Shown here piece after piece: positions 28,254-36,955 of a stretch of DNA of 64,000 bases. The notes beneath the pieces were generated by a model. The model did not search any database, was not told the DNA's origin, and worked only from the letters and a program-made list of their open reading frames with translations. Source of the DNA: an uncultured Psychroserpens sp. Its GTDB lineage: Bacteria > Bacteroidota > Bacteroidia > Flavobacteriales > Flavobacteriaceae. Numbering within the stretch: position 1 is the first letter of the stretch; each line of letters starts with the position of its first letter. The translations under genes were made by a program, and so were the position numbers. The stretch spans positions 162,197 through 226,196 of the forward strand of contig NZ_CANMVN010000007.1 in assembly GCF_947501425.1 (NCBI RefSeq), given 5' to 3'.

Positions 28254-29444
28254 ATGCCAATAATTTCTAAGAAAGGGGCCTCAATGCCAGAATCTCCGAT
28301 ACGAAAATTAGTTCCATATGCTGAAAAGGCATACAAAGCAGGTAAAACTGTATACCACCTGAATATAGGGCAACCTGATATCAAAACTCCTCAAGTTGCA
28401 CTTGATGCAGTAAAAATTCATTCGTTAGAAATTCTAGCCTATACACGATCTGAGGGATCTGAGGGGTTTAGAGAAAAACTGGCCAACTATTATGATAAAA
28501 ACGGAATTCATGTAAACCATGATGATATTATAGTTACAACAGGAGGAAGTGAAGCCTTGATGTTTGCCTTTGGTAGCATTACTGATATTGGCGATGAAGT
28601 CATCATACCAGAACCATTCTATGCTAACTATAATGGATTCTCTACAGCGTCTGGAGTTAAGGTAGTACCCGTTATCTCAAAGATTGAAAATAACTTTGCT
28701 TTACCTCCAATTGAAGAATTTGAAAAATTAATCACTCCAAAGACCAAAGGGATTCTTATATGTAATCCAGGAAATCCAACTGGATATCTATATTCAAAAG
28801 AAGAAATAAAAAAACTAGCTGCCATAGTCAAAAAACATGACTTATTCTTAATTTCAGATGAAGTCTACAGAGAGTTTGCTTATGATGGTGTAAGTCATTA
28901 TTCCATACTTCAAGAAGAAGGTTTAGAAGAGCACGCTATTGTTATTGATTCTGTTTCCAAACGCTACAGTATGTGTGGTGCTCGCATTGGATGTTTGGTA
29001 ACAAAAAACAAAGAAGTCATTAAAACAGCCTTAAAATTTGCCCAAGCTCGTTTGAGTCCGCCAACATTAGCTCAAATAGCTAGTGAAGCTGCTTTAGACA
29101 CACCACAAAGCTACTTTGACGATGTTATAGGCGAATATGTTGAGCGAAGAAATGTATTAATTGAAGAACTCAACAAAATAGAAGGTTTGAAAGTAGCGAA
29201 CCCTAAGGGCGCCTTCTATTGTATTGCAGAATTGCCTATTAAAAATTCAGATGCTTTTGCTCAATGGTTGCTAGAATCTTTTGATGTTAATGGTGAAACT
29301 GTTATGGTTGCACCAGCTGCAGGTTTTTACAGTACACCAGGTGTTGGTTTAAACCAAATTAGAATTGCTTACGTTTTAAACACAGATAGTTTAAAAAAAT
29401 CTGTAAATATTCTTAAAGAGGCACTTAAAGTATATAAGGACTAG
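28254..29444 (+). CDS. Class I/II PLP-dependent aminotransferase (AspC-like)
   Basis: The 396-residue fold-type I enzyme shows YHLNIGQPDI, the Asn motif CNPGNPTGYLYS, SDEVYREFAYDG and the PLP-lysine region SVSKRYSMCGARIG. It most resembles aspartate/aromatic aminotransferases of subgroup Igamma. The exact amino donor cannot be decided from sequence alone. The stop overlaps the murB GTG start by one base, so the two are coupled. Confidence 0.9.
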   Translation: MPIISKKGASMPESPIRKLVPYAEKAYKAGKTVYHLNIGQPDIKTPQVALDAVKIHSLEILAYTRSEGSEGFREKLANYYDKNGIHVNHDDIIVTTGGSEALMFAFGSITDIGDEVIIPEPFYANYNGFSTASGVKVVPVISKIENNFALPPIEEFEKLITPKTKGILICNPGNPTGYLYSKEEIKKLAAIVKKHDLFLISDEVYREFAYDGVSHYSILQEEGLEEHAIVIDSVSKRYSMCGARIGCLVTKNKEVIKTALKFAQARLSPPTLAQIASEAALDTPQSYFDDVIGEYVERRNVLIEELNKIEGLKVANPKGAFYCIAELPIKNSDAFAQWLLESFDVNGETVMVAPAAGFYSTPGVGLNQIRIAYVLNTDSLKKSVNILKEALKVYKD

Positions 29445-30457
29445 TGCAAATTCAACACAACATATCTTTAAAATCTTTCAATACATTTGGAATAGATGTC
29501 AATGCGAAGCATTTTGCCTCTGTAACTTCTGTTAAAGATCTGAAATCTATCTTTTCTTCTGATGAATATCCTCAGAAATTCATTTTAGGAGGAGGAAGTA
29601 ACATGCTACTCACCAAAGATATCGATGCTCTGGTTATCCATTTGAACTTAAAAGGAAAGACAATAGTCTCACAACTAGACAATGAAGTTCTTATTGAATG
29701 TAATGCAGGAGAGAATTGGCATGAGTTTGTATTGTGGACACTAGACAACAACTTTGGCGGACTCGAGAATTTGTCACTCATACCAGGCAATGTAGGAACA
29801 AGTCCTATTCAAAATATAGGAGCCTATGGTGTAGAGTTGAAAGATACTTTCGTATCCTGTAAAGCTCTAAATCTAGAAACACTACAAATAGAAACCTTCA
29901 GCAATAAAGATTGTAAATTTGGCTATCGGAATTCTATCTTTAAGCAGCACGCCAAAGGTAAATTCATTATTGTAAGTGTTCTTTTTAAATTAACAACCAC
30001 AAAACACAAACTTCATACTAATTATGGTGCAATATCATCAGAATTAGAAAAAATGAATATAGAACACCCAACCATTCACGATGTTTCTAAAGCCGTTATT
30101 GCTATAAGAGAGAGCAAATTGCCCAATCCAAAAGAAATCGGTAATTCAGGAAGTTTCTTCAAAAATCCAATCCTGTCTAAAAAAGCATTTATTAAGCTAC
30201 AAGAGAATTTTCCAGAAGTGCCTCATTATAACATTTCAGAAACTGAAATAAAAGTTCCTGCTGGTTGGTTAATTGAACACGCTGGTTTTAAAGGAAAAAT
30301 CTTCGGAAATTATGGTGTACACAAAAAGCAAGCCTTGGTTTTAGTAAATTATGGAGGTGCAAGTGGTCGTGAAATTCTAAAGCTGTCTCAATTGATTCAA
30401 AGCACAGTATTAAGAATTTTTGACATTACTATAGAAGCTGAAGTCAACATCATATAA
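29444..30457 (+). CDS. murB: UDP-N-acetylenolpyruvoylglucosamine reductase MurB
   Basis: This FAD flavoprotein (337 aa) makes UDP-MurNAc for peptidoglycan. Motifs are FILGGGSNMLLTKD (FAD), NLSLIPGNVGTSPIQNIGAYG, FGYRNSIFK, the proton donor region NSGSFFKNP and the C-terminal VPAGWLIEHAGFKG. It uses a GTG start overlapping the aminotransferase stop (TAGTG). The length suits the MurB type I family. Confidence 0.95.
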   Translation: MQIQHNISLKSFNTFGIDVNAKHFASVTSVKDLKSIFSSDEYPQKFILGGGSNMLLTKDIDALVIHLNLKGKTIVSQLDNEVLIECNAGENWHEFVLWTLDNNFGGLENLSLIPGNVGTSPIQNIGAYGVELKDTFVSCKALNLETLQIETFSNKDCKFGYRNSIFKQHAKGKFIIVSVLFKLTTTKHKLHTNYGAISSELEKMNIEHPTIHDVSKAVIAIRESKLPNPKEIGNSGSFFKNPILSKKAFIKLQENFPEVPHYNISETEIKVPAGWLIEHAGFKGKIFGNYGVHKKQALVLVNYGGASGREILKLSQLIQSTVLRIFDITIEAEVNII

Positions 30458-30464
30458 AACAAAA

Positions 30465-30483
30465 AGCCTCATAAAATGAGGCT
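30465..30483 (+). terminator. Hairpin after murB
   Basis: AGCCTCAT and ATGAGGCT form a perfect 8-bp stem with a 3-base loop, 7 bases after the murB stop. There is no T-run on the plus strand, so it is a weak intrinsic terminator or an mRNA 3'-end stabiliser. The following 215 bases hold no gene that I can see. Confidence 0.55.
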
Positions 30484-30698
30484 CATGTTCACTACAGAAT
30501 AGGTTTTGAAAAAGCTATTAATCAATTTTCTTTAAGGAAGAAAAAAATTCTATTCCACAGAAATTATATGATAATGGATTAAATTCCTTTGTTGTTTTTA
30601 TTTTACTAATTTTACTATCTTAATCATATATACGACTGAAATTCATTTTTAGACGTTTTAAAATTCATTTTTTTTAAATTTTTTTAAATCATTAATTT

Positions 30699-31238
30699 TT
30701 GAGCACTCCTCTAGAAAAACAAATAGTAGAATTATTGTCTAAAGGCGATAAAAGGGCATTGAATCTTCTTTATGAAAATTATGCTGACAGCCTATATGGT
30801 GTAATTCTAAAAGTTACTATTAATGAAGAATTAGCTCAAGATGCGCTTCAAGAAACATTTGTAAAAGTCTGGAAAAACGCTCAAAAATACGATTCAAAGA
30901 AAGCAAAACTCTTTACTTGGCTTTACCGAATTGCTAAAAATACAGCCATAGATAAATTAAGAAGTTTTAATAATAGATTTGAAAAAGAAGTCCAAATTGA
31001 TAAATCTAACGTATATATCTTACCAACAGCGAGTTTAAACCAAGATGTAATAGATTTAAAAACGCATGTTGCAAGGTTAGACCAAAAGTACCAAATAGTC
31101 TTAAAAGCCTTGTTTTTTGAGGGCATGACTCAACAAGAAGCAAGTGATGAACTAGATATTCCATTAGGTACTATTAAGTCTAGATTAAAAATTGGGTTAA
31201 GAGAGCTTAAAAAAATCTACGATCCAGAAATTAATTAG
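30699..31238 (+). CDS. ECF-type RNA polymerase sigma factor
   Basis: The 179-residue sigma-70 family protein has region 2 (ALNLLYENYADSLYGVI, QDALQETFVKVWKNAQKYD, LFTWLYRIAKNTAIDKLR) and region 4 (LDQKYQIVLKALFFEGMTQQEASDELDIPLGTIKSRL). An in-frame TAA at 30693-30695 lies just two codons upstream and no ATG follows early, so TTG at 30699 must be the start. The next gene, two bases on, is a RskA-type anti-sigma factor and almost certainly its partner. Confidence 0.93.
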   Translation: MSTPLEKQIVELLSKGDKRALNLLYENYADSLYGVILKVTINEELAQDALQETFVKVWKNAQKYDSKKAKLFTWLYRIAKNTAIDKLRSFNNRFEKEVQIDKSNVYILPTASLNQDVIDLKTHVARLDQKYQIVLKALFFEGMTQQEASDELDIPLGTIKSRLKIGLRELKKIYDPEIN

Positions 31239-31240
31239 AT

Positions 31241-32038
31241 ATGGAAAAAAAATTACATACGTTTCTTCAGTCAGGTCTACTTGATAAGTATGTCCTGGAT
31301 GAAACATCTGCTTCAGAAAGTCTGAAAGTAGAACATTATATTCAGACCTATCCTGAGGTTGAGCAAGAATATTTAAGACTACAAGATAATCTTGAAATAT
31401 TAGCAAAAGCTCATTCAGTAGAAGCACCTCAGTTTATCTTGGATAATATCCTTGATGACGTTGAAGAAGATGCCACTCCAATAATAAAGGTTAAGCCTTT
31501 TAGACGAAAAACGCCTTGGTATAGCATTGCAGCTAGTATTATTGCTCTTGTCTTTGCTGGCTCTACACTATTGATGTATCAGCAAAACCAATTACTTCTT
31601 AAAGAAAACCAAGTTGTGGTAGATGAAATTTTTGATCTTAGAAGTGATATTGACGAAAACAACAAAAGACTTGATGATGTCATGCGCAAATTCATGAAAC
31701 TCAAAAACACTGAAACTGAAAAATATGTTTTAAGAGGAAATGAACGTGCAAAGGACTTAAAAACTGTAGCTTATATAAATGCAGTTGACAAAACATCAAT
31801 GATTGATGTGATTTCACTGCCTCAATTGCCTAAAAATCACACCTATCAAATCTGGGCAGAAATGCAAGACAGAATGGTTAACTTAGGTATTTTAGATCCT
31901 TCTGAAAGAGAGCTACAATCCATTCCATACATGGAAGACGCTCTTGGATTAAGTATTACTATTGAGCCAAGTGGTAATAAAGATAATACTTCTGAAAGCG
32001 CAGTAGCTGAAATTGAATTAAAAAATAGAAACAACTAA
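31241..32038 (+). CDS. Membrane anti-sigma factor (RskA family)
   Basis: The 265-residue single-pass protein has a cytoplasmic zinc-free ASD-like N-terminus (about 1-85), a membrane helix at about 93-110 (IAASIIALVFAGSTLLMY), a coiled coil (about 112-160) and an extracytoplasmic anti-sigma-K domain (VISLPQLPKNHTYQIWAEMQD...SITIEPSG). It would hold the ECF sigma factor encoded two bases upstream at the membrane until a signal triggers release. The operon ends at the hairpin at 32060. Confidence 0.9.
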   Translation: MEKKLHTFLQSGLLDKYVLDETSASESLKVEHYIQTYPEVEQEYLRLQDNLEILAKAHSVEAPQFILDNILDDVEEDATPIIKVKPFRRKTPWYSIAASIIALVFAGSTLLMYQQNQLLLKENQVVVDEIFDLRSDIDENNKRLDDVMRKFMKLKNTETEKYVLRGNERAKDLKTVAYINAVDKTSMIDVISLPQLPKNHTYQIWAEMQDRMVNLGILDPSERELQSIPYMEDALGLSITIEPSGNKDNTSESAVAEIELKNRNN

Positions 32039-32059
32039 TGACGTTAGTTATAAAAACTA

Positions 32060-32095
32060 AAGCCACTTTTAAATATTTAAAAGTGGCTTTTTTTA
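32060..32095. terminator. Bidirectional terminator between anti-sigma factor and aqpZ
   Basis: AAGCCACTTTTAAA and TTTAAAAGTGGCTT form a 14-bp stem with a 3-base loop, followed by seven T residues. aqpZ converges from the other side. Confidence 0.9.
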
Positions 32096-32112
32096 TTCCT
32101 ATGGGTTTCTAG

Positions 32113-32799
32113 CTATTTTTTATCAAATAGTACTTTATGAATTAAACCAGCAACTATTGCACCTGCAATTGGCGCCAACCAAAACAACCATAACTGCGCT
32201 GTAAATTCTCCTCCTGCAAAAAGCGCCTGACTTGTTGAACGTGCTGGATTTACAGAAGTATTTGATATTGGAATACTAATTAAATGAATTAGCGTTAATC
32301 CAAGTCCGATAGCAATTGGTGCAAATCCTTTTGGAGCACCAACATTTGTACTTCCTAAAATGATAAGTAAAAAGAACATGGTTAATAAAAATTCTGCAAT
32401 TAAAACAGACATCATACTATAACCATCAGGTGAAAGTTCACCATAACCATTAGAGGCAAAGCCTCCAACATCTACAAAATCAGATTTACCAGATACAATT
32501 AAATACAAAAAACCTGCTGCTGTAACAGCACCAATTACCTGTACCAATATGTAACCTACCAAATCTTTAGCTGGAAACTCTCCAGCTGACCATAAGCCTA
32601 AAGAGACTGCAGGATTAAAATGTCCTCCTGATATATGTCCTACAGCATAAGCCATTGTTAAAACTGTTAAACCAAAAGCTAGTGCAACACCAGCAAAACC
32701 AATTCCTAATTCTGGATATGCAGCAGCAAAAATTGCACTACCACAACCACCAAATACAAGCCAAAATGTTCCGAAGAACTCTGCAAATAATTTTTTCAT
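32113..32799 (-). CDS. aqpZ: Aquaporin Z (water channel)
   Basis: This 228-residue six-helix MIP channel has both NPA boxes (N62-P-A in GHFNPAVS and N184-P-A-R). The selectivity-filter residues are Phe42, His172, Thr181 and Arg187, the same set and spacing as orthodox E. coli AqpZ (F43, H174, T183, R189). This predicts water over glycerol. It is a single-gene unit with a bidirectional terminator downstream. Confidence 0.95.
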   Translation of the reverse strand: MKKLFAEFFGTFWLVFGGCGSAIFAAAYPELGIGFAGVALAFGLTVLTMAYAVGHISGGHFNPAVSLGLWSAGEFPAKDLVGYILVQVIGAVTAAGFLYLIVSGKSDFVDVGGFASNGYGELSPDGYSMMSVLIAEFLLTMFFLLIILGSTNVGAPKGFAPIAIGLGLTLIHLISIPISNTSVNPARSTSQALFAGGEFTAQLWLFWLAPIAGAIVAGLIHKVLFDKK

Positions 32800-32930
32800 A
32801 ATGATTAATATTAGTTAGTAAAATTTAAATCGTTAATTATTAGACACTTAAATCTAGTACAAAGTCACATGTAGACATCGATTCTAAATAATGTCCAAAC
32901 ATTTAATGATAAAAAACATTCTAAAATCTG

Positions 32931-32938
32931 TATCTTTG
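32931..32938 (+). promoter_or_regulatory. Candidate -7 element for the 33-36 kb operon
   Basis: TATCTTTG matches TAnnTTTG and ends 15 bases before the ATG at 32954. It lies inside the longer ORF that starts at 32891, which supports the shorter start. Confidence 0.5.
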
Positions 32939-32953
32939 CTTAAAATTTTTCAA

Positions 32954-33157
32954 ATGAAACTTGTTCTAATCACATTAGTGCTATTAGGTTTAGGCGTAGC
33001 AGGAATTGCAATCAAAATTTGGGCTAAAAAAGATGGTAAATTTGCTGGCACATGCGCCAGTCAAAATCCAATGCTTAATCAAGATGGTGAAGCTTGTGGT
33101 TTCTGTGGAAAAACTCCAGATCAATTCGAAAATTGTAATGAACCTCAACATTCTTAA
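32954..33157 (+). CDS. Small membrane-anchored cysteine-rich protein (67 aa)
   Basis: The product has one N-terminal membrane helix (LVLITLVLLGLGVAGIAIKIW) and a short extracytoplasmic tail with four cysteines in the pattern C-(13)-C-G-F-C-(9)-C. The tail includes CASQNPMLNQDGEACGFCGK. I recognise it only as a small membrane or secreted protein that recurs in Bacteroidota. The CxxC could bind a metal or be redox active. It leads a tight plus-strand unit with a glycosyltransferase, an ECF sigma factor and an Nramp homologue. Function unknown. Confidence 0.75.
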   Translation: MKLVLITLVLLGLGVAGIAIKIWAKKDGKFAGTCASQNPMLNQDGEACGFCGKTPDQFENCNEPQHS

Positions 33158-33163
33158 CTGTTG

Positions 33164-34276
33164 ATGTACGTTTTTGAAATTCTTTTCTATTCATTTGTTG
33201 TCATTGTTGGAATTCAAATCATATACTACGGATTTATCTTTGGTAAATTTGCAACATTAAAACAAAAAAAGATTTCTCCTAAAAATCTTCCAGTCTCTGT
33301 AATTATATGTGCAAAAAATGAAGCTGAAAATTTAAAGGAAAATCTGCCAAGTATTTTATCACAGGCATACCCTAAGTTTGAAATCGTTTTAATCAATGAC
33401 AACTCTACAGATACTACTCTGGAAGTTATGCAAACGTTTAAGAGTGAGCATGAGCATATTAAAATTGTTAATGTTAAACCTATAGAAGCATTTTGGGGAA
33501 ATAAGAAATATGCCCTAACACTTGGTATTAAAGCCGCCAAATACGACACCTTATTATTTACAGATGCCGATTGCAAACCTGTTTCAAAACATTGGATTAG
33601 CAAAATGACTGCACCATTTGATACCGAAAAAAAGCTAGTCATTGGTTACGGCCCTTATCAGAAAATTAAAGGATCGCTTCTTAATCTGCTTATTAGGTTT
33701 GAAACATTTATGACTGCAGTTCAATATTTTTCTTATGTAAAAATAGGACAAACGTATATGGCTGTTGGTAGAAATTTAGCTTACAGGAAAGAATTATTCT
33801 TTGAAGCTAATGGCTTTATGAGTCATATGCATGTCAAATCAGGTGATGATGACCTATTTGTAAATCAAGTAGCATCAAAAAAGAATACAACAATTTGTAT
33901 TGCAAAAGAAAGTTTTACTGAATCAGCTCCTAAAACAACATATAAATCATGGATTCTGCAAAAAAGAAGACATGTTAGTACCGCATCTCATTACAAACTC
34001 AGGCATAAAATACTTTTAGCCTTATTTTATTGTTCTCAACTCCTGTTTTGGTTTTTAGCGACCTTACTTATGAGTTTTATGTTTCGTTGGGAAATTGTTA
34101 TTGGACTAATTGCATTACGATTTATCATTCAGTACACAACGTTATATTCTGCTGCTGCAAAACTAAAAGAAAAAGACTTGATCTTTTTTGTTCCTTTTCT
34201 CGAATTATTCTTGATTCTCTTTCAATTCTTTATATTTATAAAAAATCTCTCATCAAAACCTCAGCATTGGAAGTAA
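33164..34276 (+). CDS. Membrane family 2 glycosyltransferase
   Basis: The 370-residue protein has an N-terminal membrane helix (residues 1-22), a GT-A domain with PVSVIICAKNEAENL, VLINDNSTDTT, LLFTDADCKP (DxD-like) and QKRRHVSTASHY (Q-x-x-R-W-like acceptor motif QKRRH), and two or three C-terminal membrane helices (about 280-365). It resembles processive or polyprenyl-linked GT2 enzymes. The sugar is not predictable. ATG at 33164 is preferred to the TTG one codon earlier. The 3' end overlaps the next gene by 10 bases. Confidence 0.88.
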   Translation: MYVFEILFYSFVVIVGIQIIYYGFIFGKFATLKQKKISPKNLPVSVIICAKNEAENLKENLPSILSQAYPKFEIVLINDNSTDTTLEVMQTFKSEHEHIKIVNVKPIEAFWGNKKYALTLGIKAAKYDTLLFTDADCKPVSKHWISKMTAPFDTEKKLVIGYGPYQKIKGSLLNLLIRFETFMTAVQYFSYVKIGQTYMAVGRNLAYRKELFFEANGFMSHMHVKSGDDDLFVNQVASKKNTTICIAKESFTESAPKTTYKSWILQKRRHVSTASHYKLRHKILLALFYCSQLLFWFLATLLMSFMFRWEIVIGLIALRFIIQYTTLYSAAAKLKEKDLIFFVPFLELFLILFQFFIFIKNLSSKPQHWK

Positions 34277-34815
34277 AAGACGCGATAGAAAAGGCTAAAA
34301 ACAATGATCAAATTGCTTTTAATTTTCTATTAGACACCTTTTGGAACAGCGTCTATGGTTTTCAACTGAAACGTACTCAGAATGAAAATGATGCTGAAGA
34401 CATTACAATACAAACGTTTTCAAAGGCGTTTGATAAGATTCATACTTACAATGATAAATACGAATTTAAAACATGGTTGATTACCATCTCTAAAAATATT
34501 CATATTGATCTTGTAAGAAAGCAAAAGTCTACTATTTCCAGTCGTTCCAATATCAGTGAAGATAATGACTATCATTCAATCATTGACGAATCTCCAACAC
34601 CTGAGGATAAACTTATTACAGAACAAAATCTAGCCAAGCTACTTAGAGATATAAAACAACTGAAACCACATTATCAGGAGGTTATTAATCTGAGATATTT
34701 CCAAGAATTATCTTATAAGGAGATATCTGAATCGTTAGATGAATCTATTAATAATGTTAAGGTTAAGCTACTTAGAGCAAAAAAACTGCTTGCTGAGATT
34801 ATTAAAACTGAATAA
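34267..34815 (+). CDS. Orphan ECF-type sigma factor
   Basis: This 182-residue sigma-70 family protein has region 2 (FNFLLDTFWNSVYGFQ, DAEDITIQTFSKAFDKIHTY, FKTWLITISKNIHIDLVRKQK) and region 4 (LKPHYQEVINLRYFQELSYKEISESLD). There is no ATG near the 5' end, and the upstream in-frame sequence is only the out-of-frame glycosyltransferase. TTG at 34267, overlapping the glycosyltransferase stop, is therefore the likely start. No anti-sigma gene is adjacent. The stop overlaps the Nramp ATG by one base, so the two are translationally coupled. Confidence 0.88.
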   Translation: MEVKDAIEKAKNNDQIAFNFLLDTFWNSVYGFQLKRTQNENDAEDITIQTFSKAFDKIHTYNDKYEFKTWLITISKNIHIDLVRKQKSTISSRSNISEDNDYHSIIDESPTPEDKLITEQNLAKLLRDIKQLKPHYQEVINLRYFQELSYKEISESLDESINNVKVKLLRAKKLLAEIIKTE

Positions 34816-36026
34816 TGGCATTTAGTTTAAAAAAAATAGGTCCAGGACTATTATTTGCAGGCGCAGCAATTGGCGTGTCACATTTAGTACAATCCACAAG
34901 AGCTGGAGCCGATTTCGGATTTGGATTGATTTGGGCGCTGCTGTTAGTCAACATATTTAAATATCCTTTTTTTCAATTTGGCCCACGCTATGCTATTGCC
35001 ACTGGCGAAACACTTTTAGACGGTTACAAAAAATTAGGAAAAGGTGTATTAATCGTCTACTTCATCTTAACCTTCGCTACAATGTTTACTATTCAAACTG
35101 CTGTAACCATTGTAACTGCAGGATTAGCATCATCAATTTTTGGAGATTATATTTCCACCGAATTATGGACAGTGATCATACTGATTATCTGCTTTGTAAT
35201 TTTAATTATAGGAAAATATAACTTTCTGGATAAACTCATGAAGTTTATCATTATCACGCTTACAATTAGTACTATTGTATCTGTATTTTTTGCACTTAAG
35301 AACGCATCTGGACCAACTTCATTAACTCAGGTATTTCCCAATGCTATGGAGTTTGGTTTCTTAATTGCATTTATGGGATGGATGCCAGCCCCTTTAGATA
35401 TTTCTATCTGGCACTCGCTTTGGGCAATAGAAAAGCAAAAATCAGAAAAAGAGTTTAGTGTCAAATCATCACTTTTTGATTTTAATGTTGGATATCTGGC
35501 CACAATTATTTTGGGACTTGGTTTTATGACCTTAGGTGCATTAGTCATGTTTCAAAGCGGAGATAATTTTAGTGAAAAAGCAGGCACGTTTTCCAATCAA
35601 CTCATTTCGATGTATACTAAAAGTCTAGGCAACTGGTCGTATATTATTATTGGTATAGCTGCGTTTACAACAATGTTTAGCACAACACTTACAACCTTAG
35701 ACGCCTCGCCAAGAGCAATGGCCAAAACTACACAACTCTTATTTGGAAATATTATAAAACGTTCTTATCTATTTTGGATCTTGATTCTAATCTCTGGAAC
35801 GATTCTAATCTTCTTATACTTTCAATCTGAAATGGGATTATTGATTAAGATCGCTACTGTATTATCATTTTTAACAGCACCATTTTACGCCATTATAAAT
35901 TACCGATTAATTAGCAGCAAGCATACACCAAAAGAATGGCAACCCTCTCTAAAGCTTCATGTTTTAAGCTGGTTAGGCATCTTATTTCTGATAGGTTTCA
36001 GCGTCTGGTACCTTACAACATTATAA
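34815..36026 (+). CDS. Divergent Nramp-family transporter
   Basis: This 403-residue polytopic membrane protein has about 11 helices and begins KKIGPGLLFAGAAIGVSHLVQ. The GPG and helix layout identify the Nramp (SLC11) fold. The metal-site motif DPGN of helix 1 is replaced by G20-V-S-H23, and the helix 6 MPH is M-P-A (GWMPAPLDISIW). Mn/Fe transport as in classical Nramp is therefore doubtful. Another cation, or a related branch, is more likely. It is coupled to an ECF sigma factor immediately upstream. Confidence 0.85.
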   Translation: MAFSLKKIGPGLLFAGAAIGVSHLVQSTRAGADFGFGLIWALLLVNIFKYPFFQFGPRYAIATGETLLDGYKKLGKGVLIVYFILTFATMFTIQTAVTIVTAGLASSIFGDYISTELWTVIILIICFVILIIGKYNFLDKLMKFIIITLTISTIVSVFFALKNASGPTSLTQVFPNAMEFGFLIAFMGWMPAPLDISIWHSLWAIEKQKSEKEFSVKSSLFDFNVGYLATIILGLGFMTLGALVMFQSGDNFSEKAGTFSNQLISMYTKSLGNWSYIIIGIAAFTTMFSTTLTTLDASPRAMAKTTQLLFGNIIKRSYLFWILILISGTILIFLYFQSEMGLLIKIATVLSFLTAPFYAIINYRLISSKHTPKEWQPSLKLHVLSWLGILFLIGFSVWYLTTL

Positions 36027-36049
36027 CTTATATTTAAGATTTTACTTTG

Positions 36050-36057
36050 TATCTTTG
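36050..36057 (+). promoter_or_regulatory. Candidate -7 element of lipA
   Basis: TATCTTTG matches TAnnTTTG and lies 19 bases before the lipA ATG at 36077. Confidence 0.5.
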
Positions 36058-36076
36058 CATTCTATAATTATTGCTG

Positions 36077-36955
36077 ATGAATACAGACACCAATTCTATA
36101 CCAGTTGTTGCTCGTCAACCCAAACCGAAATGGCTTCGTGTAAAACTTCCAACCGGAAAAAAATACACCGAACTAAGAGGGCTTGTAGACAAGTATAAAC
36201 TCAACACAATATGTACCTCAGGAAGTTGTCCGAATATGGGAGAATGTTGGGGAGAAGGAACTGCTACGTTTATGATCTTAGGAAATGTATGTACACGTTC
36301 TTGTGGATTCTGTGGTGTAAAAACCGGGAGACCTGAAACTGTAGACTGGGATGAACCAGAAAAAGTGGCTCGATCCATCAAAATTATGGGAATTAAGCAT
36401 GCTGTTTTAACAAGCGTGGACAGAGATGATCTTAAAGATATGGGAAGTATCATGTGGAGCGAAACTGTAAAAGCAGTACGACGAATGAATCCTGAAACAA
36501 CTCTAGAAACCCTTATTCCAGATTTTCAAGGTATTGAACACCATATAGACAGAATTATTGATGTTGCGCCAGAAGTAGTATCTCATAATATAGAAACTGT
36601 TAGACGCTTAACCAGAGAAGTTCGTATTCAAGCAAAATATGATCGAAGTATGCATGTGCTTAAGTACTTAAAAGCACAAGGTCAACGCCGAACTAAATCT
36701 GGAATTATGTTAGGCTTGGGTGAAACTCGTGAAGAAGTTATAGAAACATTACATGACCTTAGAGAAAATGATGTAGATGTAGTAACTATTGGTCAATATT
36801 TACAACCAAGCAAAAAACATTTACCTGTGAAGCAATTTATTCAGCCAGACCAATTTGATGAATATAAGCAGATAGGTTTAGATCTAGGGTTTCGCCATGT
36901 AGAAAGTAGTGCCTTGGTAAGATCTTCATATAAAGCGCAAAAACACATCAACTAA
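36077..36955 (+). CDS. lipA: Lipoyl synthase
   Basis: This radical-SAM enzyme inserts two sulfurs into octanoyl groups on lipoyl domains. In the 292-residue form the auxiliary cluster ligands are Cys46, Cys51 and Cys57 ([12 protein letters not shown]), and the radical-SAM cluster ligands are Cys72, Cys76 and Cys79 (CTRSCGFC). The C-terminal [10 protein letters not shown] includes the conserved RSSY serine that also ligates the auxiliary cluster. ATG at 36077 is preferred to the TTG two codons upstream. The stop overlaps the gap ATG by one base. Confidence 0.97.
   Translation: MNTDTNSIPVVARQPKPKWLRVKLPTGKKYTELRGLVDKYKLNTICTSGSCPNMGECWGEGTATFMILGNVCTRSCGFCGVKTGRPETVDWDEPEKVARSIKIMGIKHAVLTSVDRDDLKDMGSIMWSETVKAVRRMNPETTLETLIPDFQGIEHHIDRIIDVAPEVVSHNIETVRRLTREVRIQAKYDRSMHVLKYLKAQGQRRTKSGIMLGLGETREEVIETLHDLRENDVDVVTIGQYLQPSKKHLPVKQFIQPDQFDEYKQIGLDLGFRHVESSALVRSSYKAQKHIN

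Noticed and set aside
30484-30698. Possible small RNA or riboswitch in the 215-base gap after murB
   Set aside because: Apart from the hairpin next to murB, the stretch is AT-rich with no stable stem, T-run or motif I recognise.
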